From Anoplopoma fimbria (Eukaryota; Chordata; Actinopteri; Perciformes; Anoplopomatidae): a stretch of DNA of 64,000 nucleotides. Of this stretch, positions 23,001-33,393 are shown piece by piece (position 1 is the first letter of the stretch; each line of letters starts with the position of its first letter). The stretch covers positions 23,110,718 through 23,174,717 of the forward strand of contig NC_072456.1 in the NCBI RefSeq assembly GCF_027596085.1. The letters run 5' to 3'. The position numbers were made by a program, and so were the translations under genes. The notes below the pieces were generated by a model. The model was given only the letters and a program-made list of their open reading frames with translations. It made no database searches and was not told the DNA's origin.

Positions 23001-25729
23001 TTCTTCCCCTTATCTTTTTTTTTTACATTAAATTTACTGTTGTGATCCCAATTTTAACTGCAACACCTTCAAATATAATGATAATAGTTACAAATAAAAA
23101 GGGATAAAAGGACAGACTGTAATACAAAATATAAAACTGCCCTAAGAAAAAGAAAGCATTACATTTCATTCTAGTTGAGCAGTGCCTTTTTTAAAAAAAA
23201 GGACCACTACAAATAGTGTGACTGTTCCACGCAGCTTCACAATGGCATCTATTAGCACAGGTAATAAAATGCATCATAACAACACTATTTGCTTAAATGT
23301 CAGCGACTGCATGTTCAGAATTAGAATCGGCTTCATTGGCCAAGTATGTGTAAAGAATGTGACTCCAGTCTGCGTATGTTGGTGAGTAAAAACTGTTAGG
23401 AATGATAACCCAAACATATGACGACACAGGTTTAAAGAAAAGCATCACAGGAATATTATTTGAGGAATTCTATTGTCCATAATGAGTGGTGGCAGTCTCC
23501 TAATAACTAACTTATAGTTATAGTACAACAGTCAGAACAATAACGCCTTTTTTTAGGAAAACTGTGTGTAAAATACAACTTATACACACCTTCTCTCCTC
23601 CAGTAGCTCCTCAATAAACCCTGAGTCACATCTTGGACATGTATACTCCTGTAAAAAAAACATAGAGGTAGTAAAGACAGAACATTAGACTCATCATAAC
23701 ATGTTCAACAATCGATTTTACAAACAGCTGCATCACTTTTCATTTAAACACGCAACTTAAAAAACTAAATGTGAATTGCATGACGACTACAGCTACAGCC
23801 ATTAGTGTGTCAGTATGCCGCAAGTTTAAATAAGGTATGTCAAACAACTCTACTGATAGCACAGCTGGACAGAGAGATAAAAAAGACAGAAGATGATAAT
23901 TCTTCTCATATGATAAAACTAGCTCTAACCGCCTAAAGCTTAAAAAAGCAGTCTGACAAAAGACTGATGGGCTTGCAACACCCATTAGTCCCATTCATTG
24001 TAGCAAATAAAGCTCCACATTTCTTGCAGCACACATTGCAGGCGATCCTTTCCTGGAAAACCAACAATCTGACCAATAGAGCTCAATAGAGGAGGCCTTC
24101 CAGGGTCTGAAATTAAGTTTTTTCCTCACCTCCCACAGCGGCAGGTCCCTGAACATTTCTACCGGCAGCTCACATTTTTTAGTCTGCCTCTTTTAAAAAT
24201 GTGGTACCAGAGATTATAAATATGGGAACTATCGTGTAACCTTTAGGCCTGACAGTGTTTAAATTAGGACTTGCTTTATATATATATAAAAAAAAAAAAA
24301 CTAATGTGCCATGGTGGGGGGGTGATCTGGAATGTTTACCTGCCCACAGCCAACATTTACCTTGTGCTTTGCAGGTGTCCAGTGCTAACCGGTCACCTAT
24401 TACTTGATGGCTTCCCACCCTTTCCTCACCTCCACCTATTGGGACACTGTTGAAAGTGGCCTGACCTGTCACGTCACTATTTGATAAGGGAACTGCAGTC
24501 CGAGCGGCACCTTCAGATATGAACACAGAGGAAAGCTGAGAAGATCTTTCCCTTCCATGCAGGATATCTACCGTTAGAGATGTTTAGGAAAAAGCTTCCA
24601 AGTGTTGGAAACCACAGCATTAAGCCAAACACCACTAGAATGCTGTCAGGCTGCACGACCAGCTCTGTCTGCCATCCCAGTAGACCACAAAACACTAATA
24701 AATCTGTGCAATACAAATACACACTATTTTTTAGTTATTGTGGATTTTATTTTTACTTACTTATTTAAAATACTTGTTTGTTTTTTCTACTCTGTACCTT
24801 GTTTGCACTATATCTATGCTGCTGTAATCCTGTAAATGTCCCCGCTGCGGGACTAATAAAGGATTATCTCATCTTATCTTATCTTATGAGGTACAGCGTT
24901 TTCCTCCTGGCTATCAGACTGCCTAACACCACACATACACCTTATAACCATATATCATTTTGACACCTTTTGTGTGGAAATACTTTGTATATCCTTGTGT
25001 TTCTCTTTTGTTTTGATGGTTGTAAACCCTGATCCTGTGTCAATCAGCTGTATTTCCTATAGTTAAAATGACAAATAACCAGAAACCTATGGCTGATCTT
25101 TCTACATTGTGAACAGCACATGTACAGCTCTATGACAGATCATTCTAGCCTGTGACAGACAGTAGTGTGCTTTGGTGAATGGCAAAACAAGAGAAGGACT
25201 CAGTGGCTTTGTTGCTGCTGGATCTGCTGTTTACATGTGTGATTTACACTCTAGCTCAGTTCACAAAGACACACCAGGGTTAACAGCGTTTCACTGATAA
25301 AAGGAAAGCACCTGAAGACACAGTTATAGCTAAATAATATAAGCTAACAGTTAGAAAACCCTCAGTAATCAACAAATGATCCAGCCAGTGTTGTTGTAAA
25401 CATGGTGTGATAGAAGAGGAGACGTCTGTGTGTAAAGACTACGCAGTGGACGTACGCTGCTGGATCCACTGCTTAAGATAACAAGCTAGCTAAACGCTGG
25501 GTAGCGCTAGCCCACAGTTAGCATGCTAACACTGTTAGCATGCTAACTGTTGGCCCCCGCCGCTACAACGGTTTATATCAAAGTAACGGCGACACCACCG
25601 TGTTTTTCACGGGTCCAGTCGTCCCCGTATTTCATTTGTGTTCACGGTACTCACGGGAAGACGAGGGCTAATCTCTGCGGAGCATCTGTGACAGAAGAAC
25701 CGGCTGGGCCATGGAGGAGCTTCCGCCAT
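19899..25729 (-). CDS. rnf126: E3 ubiquitin-protein ligase RNF126, complete gene, nine exons
   Basis: Joined minus-strand exons: 25655-25729, 23590-23648, 22811-22871, 22065-22300, 21802-21870, 21634-21703, 21374-21467, 20946-21061, 19899-20078 (960 nt, 319 aa; human 311 aa). RNF126 is a cytosolic/nuclear E3 ligase that, in mammals, works with BAG6 to ubiquitinate mislocalised hydrophobic proteins. The N-terminal zinc finger uses Cys13, Cys16, Cys29 and Cys32. The middle has the conserved [20 protein letters not shown] and [16 protein letters not shown] blocks. The RING-H2 has all eight ligands: Cys227, Cys230, Cys245, His247, His250, Cys253, Cys264, Cys267. The tail is [11 protein letters not shown] followed by a serine-rich stretch, as in human RNF126. 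The paralogue RNF115 is the main alternative, but the tail and the synteny with bsg and fstl3 favour RNF126. All splice phases agree. Confidence 0.96.
20946..21061 (-). CDS. rnf126: rnf126 exon 8: RING-H2 core
   Basis: It encodes residues 223-260 with [20 protein letters not shown] and VPWLEQ, six of the eight zinc ligands and the E2-contacting tryptophan/proline. The acceptor is TTTCAG and the donor GTACTA. Confidence 0.96.
21374..21467 (-). CDS. rnf126: rnf126 exon 7
   Basis: It encodes [14 protein letters not shown], then [12 protein letters not shown] (residues 191-221), the linker just before the RING; human has [14 protein letters not shown] and ALPTVPVTEEHV. The acceptor is TTTAG and the donor GTAAGG. 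Confidence 0.94.
21634..21703 (-). CDS. rnf126: rnf126 exon 6
   Basis: It encodes [20 protein letters not shown] (residues 168-190 with flanks), identical over this span to the human block. The acceptor is AAAG and the donor GTATTT. Confidence 0.94.
21802..21870 (-). CDS. rnf126: rnf126 exon 5
   Basis: It encodes [20 protein letters not shown] and flanks (residues 145-166), equivalent to [19 protein letters not shown] in human. The acceptor is TTTGTAG and the donor GTAAGC. Confidence 0.94.
22065..22300 (-). CDS. rnf126: rnf126 exon 4
   Basis: It encodes residues 66-143: the conserved [20 protein letters not shown] block, an Arg-rich [17 protein letters not shown] segment and GVPTLEG. The basic stretch resembles [17 protein letters not shown] of human. 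The acceptor is TCCCAG and the donor GTGAGT. Confidence 0.95.
22811..22871 (-). CDS. rnf126: rnf126 exon 3
   Basis: It encodes [20 protein letters not shown] (residues 46-65), the variable linker after the zinc finger. It is supported by a TTTAG acceptor, a GTTTCT donor and correct phase on both sides. The donor is weaker than the others. Confidence 0.82.
23590..23648 (-). CDS. rnf126: rnf126 exon 2: second half of N-terminal zinc finger
   Basis: It encodes [19 protein letters not shown] (residues 26-44), the second CPxC pair; human has DYICPRCESGFIEELPEE. The acceptor is TTTACAG and the donor GTGTGT. Confidence 0.95.
24692..24963 (+). mobile_element. Retroposon 3'-end fragment, copy 3, plus adjoining LINE-like residue
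   Basis: The block at 24692-24888 shares ATCTGTGCAATACAAATAC and CCCCGCTGCGGGACTAATAA with copies 1 and 2 and ends in repeated ATCTT. It is followed at 24889-24963 by a frame reading [13 protein letters not shown]. That resembles the SFFPRAIRLLN-type end of fish LINE ORF2 proteins. It lies in rnf126 intron 1. Confidence 0.65.
25655..25729 (-). CDS. rnf126: rnf126 exon 1: start codon and first zinc-finger half
   Basis: It encodes [20 protein letters not shown] and five more residues, matching MAEASPHPGRYFCHCCSVEI in human. The ATG at 25727-25729 is preceded by TTAAAG. The donor is GTGAGT and the exon ends in phase 0. Confidence 0.95.
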
Positions 25730-25822
25730 CTTTAACCACTAAACAGGTAGAGAGGAGGAAGGACTACGGAGCACCGGAAAGGTCAAAAAACTACGACGAG
25801 CATGTCATTGAAATGCGCTTCG
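25730..25822 (-). promoter_or_regulatory. rnf126: Probable rnf126 core promoter with ETS-like site
   Basis: This short stretch lies between the rnf126 start and the minisatellite. ACCGGAA at 25773-25779 matches an ETS/GABPA core, common in TATA-less housekeeping promoters. The role is inferred from position. Confidence 0.35.
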
Positions 25823-27830
25823 AAAAATACTATCCAAATGTACCACATGAATAAAGAACATTTTCAAAAATATCATTATTGGATTGATTATACTTATTTA
25901 TTATATAATTACAGAATAAGATTAATGTGAAATATCAAAGCGAATTACAATTATTTATTTATTTTTAAAAATTGGTGTAAACATAAAAATACTATCCAAA
26001 TGTACCACATGAATAAAGAACATTTTCAAAAATATCATTGTTGGATTGATTATACTTATTTATTATATAATTCAAGAATAAGATTAATGTGAAATATCAA
26101 AGCGAATTACAATTATTTATTTATTTTTAAAAATTGGTGTAAACATAAAAATACTATCCAAATTATTTAAAAAATAACATTATTGGGTCGATTATACTTA
26201 TTTATTATATAATTACAGAATAAGATTAATGTGAGTATCAAGACCAATTACAATTATTTCTTTATTTTTAAAAATTGGTGTAAACATAAAAATACTATCC
26301 AAATGTACCACATGAATAAAGAACATTAAAAAAATCATTATTGGATTGATTATACTTATTTATTATATAATTCAAGAATAAGATGTGAAATATCAAAACG
26401 AATTACAATTATTTATTTATTTTTAAAAATTGGTGTAAACATAAAAATACTATCCAAATTATTTAAAAAATAACATTATTGGATTGATTATACTTATTTA
26501 TTATATAATTACAGAATAAGATTAATGTGAAATATCAAAGCAAATTTCAAATCATTTATTTATTTTTAAAAATTGGTGTAAACATAAAAATACAATCCAA
26601 ATGTACCACATGAATAAAGAACATTTTCAAAAATATCATTATTGGATTGATTATACTTATTTATTATATAATTCAAGAATAAGATTAATGTGAAATATCA
26701 AAACGAATTACAAATTATTTATTCATTTAAAAAAATTGGTGTAAACATAAAAATACTATCCAAATGTACCACATGAATAAAGAACATTTAAAAAATAACA
26801 TTATTGGGTCGATTATACTTATTTATTATATAATTACAGAATAAGATTAATGTGAATATCAAGACCAATTACAATTATTTATTTATTTTTAAAAATTGGT
26901 GTAAACATAAAAATACTATCCAAATGTACCACATGAATAAAGAACATTAAAAAAATAACATTATTGGATTGATTATACTTATTTATTATATAATTACAGA
27001 ATAAGATTAATGTGAAATATCAAAACGAATTACAATTCTTTATTTATTTTTTAAAAATTGGTGTAAACATAAAAATACTATCCAAATTATTTAAAAAATA
27101 ACATTATTGGGTCGATTATACTTATTTATTATATAATTACAGAATAAGATTAATGTGAAATATCAAAGCAAATTTCAAATCATTTATTTATTTTTAAAAA
27201 TTGGTGTAAACATAAAAATACTATCCAAATGTACCACATGAATAAAGAACATTTAAAAAATAGCATTATTGGATTGATTATACTTATTTATTATATAATT
27301 ACAGAATAAGATTAATGTGAAATATCAAAACGAATTACAAATTATTTATTTATTTTTAAAAATTGGTGTAAACATAAAAATACTATCCAAATTATTTAAA
27401 AAATAACATTATTGGGTTGATTATACTTATTTATTATATAATTACAGAATAAGATTAATGTGAAATATCAAAGCAAATTTCAAATCATTTATTTATTTTT
27501 AAAAATTGGTGTAAACATAAAAATACTATCCAAATGTACCACATGAATAAAGAACATTTAAAAAATAACATTATTGGATTGATTATACTTATTCATTATA
27601 TAATTACAGAATAAGATTAATGTGAAATATCAAAACGAATTACAATTCTTTATTTATTTTTAAAAATTGGTGTAAACATAAAAATACTATCCAAATTATT
27701 TAAAAAATAACATTATTGGATTGATTATACTTATTCATTATATAATTACAGAATCAGATTCATGTGAAATATCAAAACCAATTACAAATTATTTATTCAT
27801 TTAAAAAAAATTGGTGTAAACATAAGCAAA
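25823..27830. repeat. AT-rich minisatellite with alternating ~162/~143-bp periods
   Basis: Thirteen copies of ATTGGTGTAAACATAAAAAT start at 25971, 26133, 26274, 26429, 26572, 26735, 26895, 27057, 27200, 27362, 27505, 27666 and 27810. Spacings are 162,141,155,143,163,160,162,143,162,143,161,144. Long units carry GTACCACATGAATAAAGAAC between the CTATCCAA and CATTATTGG blocks; short units replace it with TTATTTAAAAAAT. The array begins about 95 bp upstream of the rnf126 start codon and has no coding potential. Confidence 0.95.
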
Positions 27831-28219
27831 TAAAGAACAGATTATTTACTGTGAAAATATGAATTCATATGCATTTGACAAAGACTACCAATCATGTGTG
27901 TTACAGAACATCGCCACAAGGTGGTGCTTTTGTGTATCACTTGTTGTTGAAGAGTATCACAGTATTTCACAATGTAGTCAGTGACTGCGGATACAATGCA
28001 CTCTCCATGAGAGCTTAAGAAAGGTTTTTGTAAGTAGCGGAAAACCGGGTTAAGGTGACCTGCATTTGCCACTAATTTGCTTACTAATGCCAAAGCCCCC
28101 CTGACGAATCTGTATTATGTATCAGCACACTGAGCTTGTGTTTTATCCCTGCAGATTCAGGACCCCCAGCTCTCATTGTTCACATATTAACCAGAGATGT
28201 GTTTTTGCAATCTGGCACT

Positions 28220-28333
28220 GCATTTGGATTTATTTTGACACATTTCACTTTTCCATTGGAGGAATCCAATGGAAAAGTGAAATGTGGAGGAATCCAATGG
28301 AAAAGTGAAATGTGTCAAAATAAATCCAAATGC
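28220..28333. repeat. Perfect 41-bp inverted repeat with an internal extra arm
   Basis: The left arm 28220-28260 (from GCATTTGGATTTATTTTGAC to CCATTGGA) is exactly complementary to 28293-28333. Between them, 28265-28287 repeats the inner 22 bases of the right arm, so the left arm has two possible pairing partners. Confidence 0.97.
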
Positions 28334-29871
28334 AACCACCTCTCGAGCCCAACAGACATACTTTTAATGTCTAAATGTAGCATCTGTTTTAGAGCCATCC
28401 ATCTTGGCTAAGCTGAATTTGTGAGTTGTCCTTGATTATTTGACAGTTGTTGTTGGAACCATTCTATCAAGTGTCAAATCTTGGACATAAAACAGTAAAT
28501 AAATAGGCACTCACATGGGAAAGACATTCTCTCCTTTTGTGTGAACACAGCCAAGTTCTTACTGGCGGCTATCTGGCGGCCCTGAGATAGCAGTGAAGGA
28601 CTCACTGAGTTTCATAAGAGCTGGAGGGAAATGTGATTGATTTTATTTGGTTTTCAGGTCTGTTTTTTTTTCAAGGTTGTAAATTCAAATGTCCTCAGCA
28701 TTTATTTTCTTCACAGGTATCCTTAATGTGATTACCGTAACTGCAGATTGACGGCTATAAACATGTCACTTGAGTCTGCAGTATCTCTGGCTCCTTGGCA
28801 ACACATGTTGAGAGTAAGTAGGAGTTCCCATCCAACCTCCCATCAGCCAATCACATCTCTCAAACCGTCTGGCCTGATTTTTATTTACAAATGTCCAATT
28901 TTATACTCTTGAGGCGAGCAGGCCAGAACGCAAGCTGCTCCTAATGGTGTTCATTATGCAGAAAAATCTTGTTTGCCACATCTCTATTTCTATTGAAATA
29001 AGCGTGAAACAACTGCAAACTTTCAGTGACCCAATAGTGTAATTTCCCAGCTTGGCATGCATGATGTAGATATCATTAGTTATAATAAGACTGGATGTTT
29101 CCTCAGAGCAAAGCTCACAGTGTAACCTAGTTAGGTCCTAATGTCCTCTCTAGGCCGGCATTGTGTCTGATCTGGCCACGTGGGAGTGGGAAAGACACGA
29201 CTGTCCCATGGGCTGAGATTAGAGAGTGTCTGATAGCACTGAGGTTTGCTATGTCTGCCTGGCTGAGGTAAGCTATTGTCTCTCTGCGCCCAGTGCGTCA
29301 CTGCCATCCCAGTCGAATGCTCATTGTAGCAATGCAATCTGGGGAGTGAGTGACTTTGGGTCAGAGACAGGTCGTGTGAGCAGCAGAAAACCACTCTACC
29401 AGACAGAGCGACCTTCCACATCACGTAGTTTAAGGTCCCTAATAATTTGGATTTGGAATAAAATACTTATTTAGTAGACTTATTTAGTTTGGCTATATTT
29501 ACTTTTTAAATTAAGTATGATTCAGATGTTTTCTCTCTGTGATTTGGATTGAAACATATGCTGCAAAACACTGCAAGGGGTGGAAGTCCCTAATTTTATT
29601 TCTTCCTGCCGCTGTAATTAAAGTAGCTTTTAGACTGCACATGCATGTATGTGCACACGTACAGTGTGTTGTTTTCTCTGCCTACTTTTTACTTTACTAC
29701 TTTTTCATTTCTATTAAACTCTAGGAGGCAATTAAAGTGTTGCAGCCAAGGCAGCAGACAGATATGCTGCAAGGGACACTGCTGCTTTTGTCACTCCACA
29801 GAGTTTTTCCAGACACTCCAGCAGGGATTGCCCCACAAAGTCCCTCTGGGCCCCCGAATCACACTCTGGCA

Positions 29872-29923
29872 CACACACACACACACACAAACACACACAC
29901 GCACGGACACACACACCCACACA
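29872..29923. repeat. Imperfect (CA)n microsatellite
   Basis: CA-rich tract with A, G and C interruptions. Confidence 0.8.
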
Positions 29924-30043
29924 CTCAGCAATAACAGCAGCCTGCTGGAACTTCCTGGGCCTCTTTGTCATGCGTCACTTGTTTTCAGTCCCACCCATCG
30001 AAGACTCTCTCTCCCTCCAGACACACTGTGCATCACACACAAA

Positions 30044-30152
<109 letters not shown>

Positions 30153-30504
30153 TAAGATCTCTGGTCAAAAAGCTAAAAGGCTGTAAAGGTCGACATTAGT
30201 GATGAACAAAGCTGCCTTTGAAATAAACCTAACATGTCCTCAACATGTATAGACACATGTTTGAGTCCCAGCAGGGATCCCACAGTGTTTTTCTGCTCTG
30301 CTTGTGTTCCACAGAAAAGAAAGTCCCGTGGTACTACGTCGGTACTTAAGTGTTTGGCATTACATCACTTGGCAGCTAACAAAACAGAGATGCTGCTCGA
30401 GGAAACACATGTGTACAATTACCAACTTTGGTCCAACTGTTTTTTGTTGTTGTGAAGTGTTTGTGGTCACTCACTGCAGATGCTTCAGCAGAGTTTGACT
30501 TTAT

Positions 30505-30575
30505 CTGCTTCTACTGTAAGTAAGTCGCTTTGGATAAAAGCGTCTGCTAAATGACTGTAATGTAATGTAATGTAT
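30505..30575 (+). mobile_element. Fish SINE/LINE 3' tail
   Basis: GTCGCTTTGGATAAAAGCGT followed by CTGCTAAATGACTGTAATG and a (TGTAA)n end. This block is very common in teleost genomes as a shared SINE/LINE 3' tail. Only the 3' part is recognisable. Confidence 0.75.
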
Positions 30576-31003
30576 TGACCCACTGTTCCATAAGGTTACA
30601 TCTGTCCCCATCTATGCACAGTGCAGTCAGTTTAAAATACTGTTCTTTTAACAGTTTAAATACTTTATCGATATCTGTTTATGTTTCCTTGCCACAAGCT
30701 GATTTGCAGTGCTAAACACGTTTTAACCAAACAAGAACCGTGGTTACGACCAAATACCTTAAAAACTACAGCAACGTTATTCCCGTCAGCTGTACTTTGT
30801 GATTGTTTTTGTTAATTAGCAAATGCTAGCATGCTTACACAATAAACAAAGATGTGGTCAACATTATACTTGTTAAACATTAGCATGTAAGCATTGTCTT
30901 TGTTATTCTGTTAGCTCACAGATATGATAGCATGTTTGTGGATTTATATAGTTTTGTTAAGTGATAAACACTCACTATCTATAGACCTTTTTATTGTCAT
31001 TCT

Positions 31004-31017
31004 GTTGCTAGGGCAAC
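31004..31017. promoter_or_regulatory. RFX X-box-like palindrome
   Basis: GTTGCTAGGGCAAC differs at one half-site base from the X-box GTTGCC..GGCAAC. It may belong to a dispersed fish repeat (the surrounding ..GGAAATACAAAGGGGCCC.. looks repeat-like). Confidence 0.3.
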
Positions 31018-31594
31018 ACCTTTGGTCCAAGTTTACTTCCTCTCAGCTACTGCATTAAGAAACATTGCAACAGGAAATACAAAGGGGCCCATTTAGAACG
31101 TTTATGTTGCCAAGTTTGAAAGGGTCTCTACAAACATCATTTTGAAAAAGTCAGAATGCCGCAAGACTTGTGTAAGGTATTGTGTGTACAGTATCACTAA
31201 CCAGCACTCAGAAAACAGTATTATGCAATAAGGCATACAGTCAAAGAAAACACAAAGACATTGAACACAAAACACAAAAGATAGCATGTTGGAGAGACAG
31301 AGTGTTATCTGTTCTACCCAGCCGATCCCACAGAGCAACACCAAACCGCAAACCTCCACAGGAGACAAGGAATAATCCTAATTAAAAAAAACAAAGCCTA
31401 TAACATTTCTTCATGAAATTCCACAGCAGGTAGTGAAATGATAGTGAAATGATGACAAAAAAAGAGACAATTACAAGGTGTGTGCATGAGAAAAAGACAA
31501 CAAAATATTATCTACAGGAATGTCTGGAGTGTTGCCTTTGGCATGTTTGCTGTGTATGTTTCAATGTGTGTCTATTTGTGTGGGTGAGGATATG

Positions 31595-31711
<117 letters not shown>

Positions 31712-31757
31712 TGTGTGAGGGTTTCCAGAGTGTTTTGTTAGAATGTTTTGCGTGCAT

Positions 31758-32085
31758 CAGTGGTGGAATGTAGGTACATTTACTCAAGTACTTTACTTAA
31801 GTACAAATTCAAGGTACTTGGACTTAACTTGAGTATCTACCTTTTTTGCAACTTTATGCTCTCTTATTATGCTCCGATTCTGATCAAGTTGGGCTGGTTG
31901 CTGCTGAGCTGAAGGAGTTTTTACTGAACCTGCATTGTTTCGTTTGATTTTGTGCAAAAATCTGAGCCGGTAGCACCAATGACATCATTAAGAATAACTA
32001 GAAGTAGCCAATCTTCTCAATGACAGTCTGGCAGTGGCAAAGTATTTTCACCGTGTGGTATTAGACCTGAATACTTCTTCCACTG
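31758..32085. mobile_element. hAT-like non-autonomous transposon (CAGTGGTGGAA family)
   Basis: The left end is CAGTGGTGGAATGTAGGTAC followed by TTTACTCAAGTACTTTAC; the right end is ATACTTCTTCCACTG. Flanking 8-mers GCGTGCAT (31750-31757) and GCGTGCAC (32086-32093) match at 7 of 8, an hAT-type target duplication. It is 328 bp with no transposase. This terminus is common in teleost DNA. Confidence 0.85.
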
Positions 32086-32904
32086 GCGTGCACACAGTAC
32101 AGAGCGTGTGCATGTTTACATATTTGTGCGTGTCGTAGCTTCCACGCGGTCAACACCAAACAACACTGGAGGTAATAACACAATGCATGGGGGCAGTTAC
32201 TCCTCTAATCTAAAACTGACCATCAGTGTGTTTACAAGATGTGCAGCTCTGAAGTCTGGGGGAATAGATACCAGATGGGCCTCCTGAGTTAATTTGTGGT
32301 CCATTGTCCTACTTCAACAAGCAGAGGATCTCCTAACAGATAACCGAATTAGCTGTGTCCTATAGTGGGTTTTCAATTAGACGTTTAACTAAAAGAAGCT
32401 GGTGATAATGAGCAAGCAAGGTCGGATAAAATCCAAAACAAGTCAACTTTCCCACTCTCACCTTTGCTGAGCTTGCATGGCATACACACAAAGGCAAATT
32501 AAATGTTTCACCAACTTTCCATTATAAACAGCAAGCAGGTATCTGGGCCAAGGCTTTTATATTAAAAAAAAAAGGTATTTCTGTCTGAAAAGCTGATGTG
32601 AAATTCTGGCTCGGGTAATTTTCCAAGCCTTAAATTGCACAATTCGACTCAATTTGAGTTTGGGAAGTATGTGTTGCGCAATTATCACACTTAATTGACT
32701 TTTTTTTTTCAAATATGTGGCTTGATATTTCAACATGAACTCAAACCAGAGTTAATTCAATGACCTTGTCAGTGCCAAGACAGGCAAACGTGTACCCAAA
32801 CAATTTAAAACCCCGGAGGAATCTAACACAGTACCTAAATGTTTAATAAAAACCCTAATAAACTGAATTAATCACACTAATCAGACTTTACTTTTATATT
32901 TACA

Positions 32905-32934
32905 TTTATATATATATATATATATATATATATG
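32905..32934. repeat. (TA)n microsatellite
   Basis: Short alternating TA tract in AT-rich sequence. Confidence 0.85.
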
Positions 32935-33350
32935 TTTTAAGCCTTACACTACCCTTTACATTTTAAGTAAAGGTTTTTTTTTCCTTCTGTCAGGACACAC
33001 GGGTCGGACCACCCACAGAGCCAGATGGGAAGCCGTCCCAGAGGTCACGACAAGGAAGTGAGACAATTCCCCAAGAATAATTGGGGACAATTAGCATTTG
33101 CACTACTTCCTAACTCTGCTGATTTGTTATTGGGGATCTGATCCTGACCAGATCACTGACACACGCTGCTTATTTCCACTAAACCTGTGTGGAGTTTCAG
33201 TAATTGCTTAAAAGTTGAAAGTACACGTGGTTGCAAAATTTCTCAGAACAAGTGAACCAATAGTTTTGAGTTTAAAGTGAAAGAGTGTCCTTTGCTTGGC
33301 TTTCATTTCCATCTAGGGGGGAATTAAAGTATGAACTGATGATTGACGTG

Positions 33351-33393
33351 TCATTTGAGCCAGCTAAAAATGTTTTTTAGCTGGCTCAAATGA
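33351..33393. repeat. Perfect 20-bp hairpin with 3-nt loop
   Basis: Arm 33351-33370 (TCATTTGAGCCAGCTAAAAA) is exactly complementary to 33374-33393, with loop TGT. Confidence 0.95.

Noticed and set aside
25525..25557. GTTAGCATGCTAAC palindromes upstream of rnf126 exon 1's donor, as a possible operator
   Set aside because: TTAGCATGCTAA-type strings are very common low-complexity fish sequence (also near 50130-50210). No regulatory meaning can be supported.
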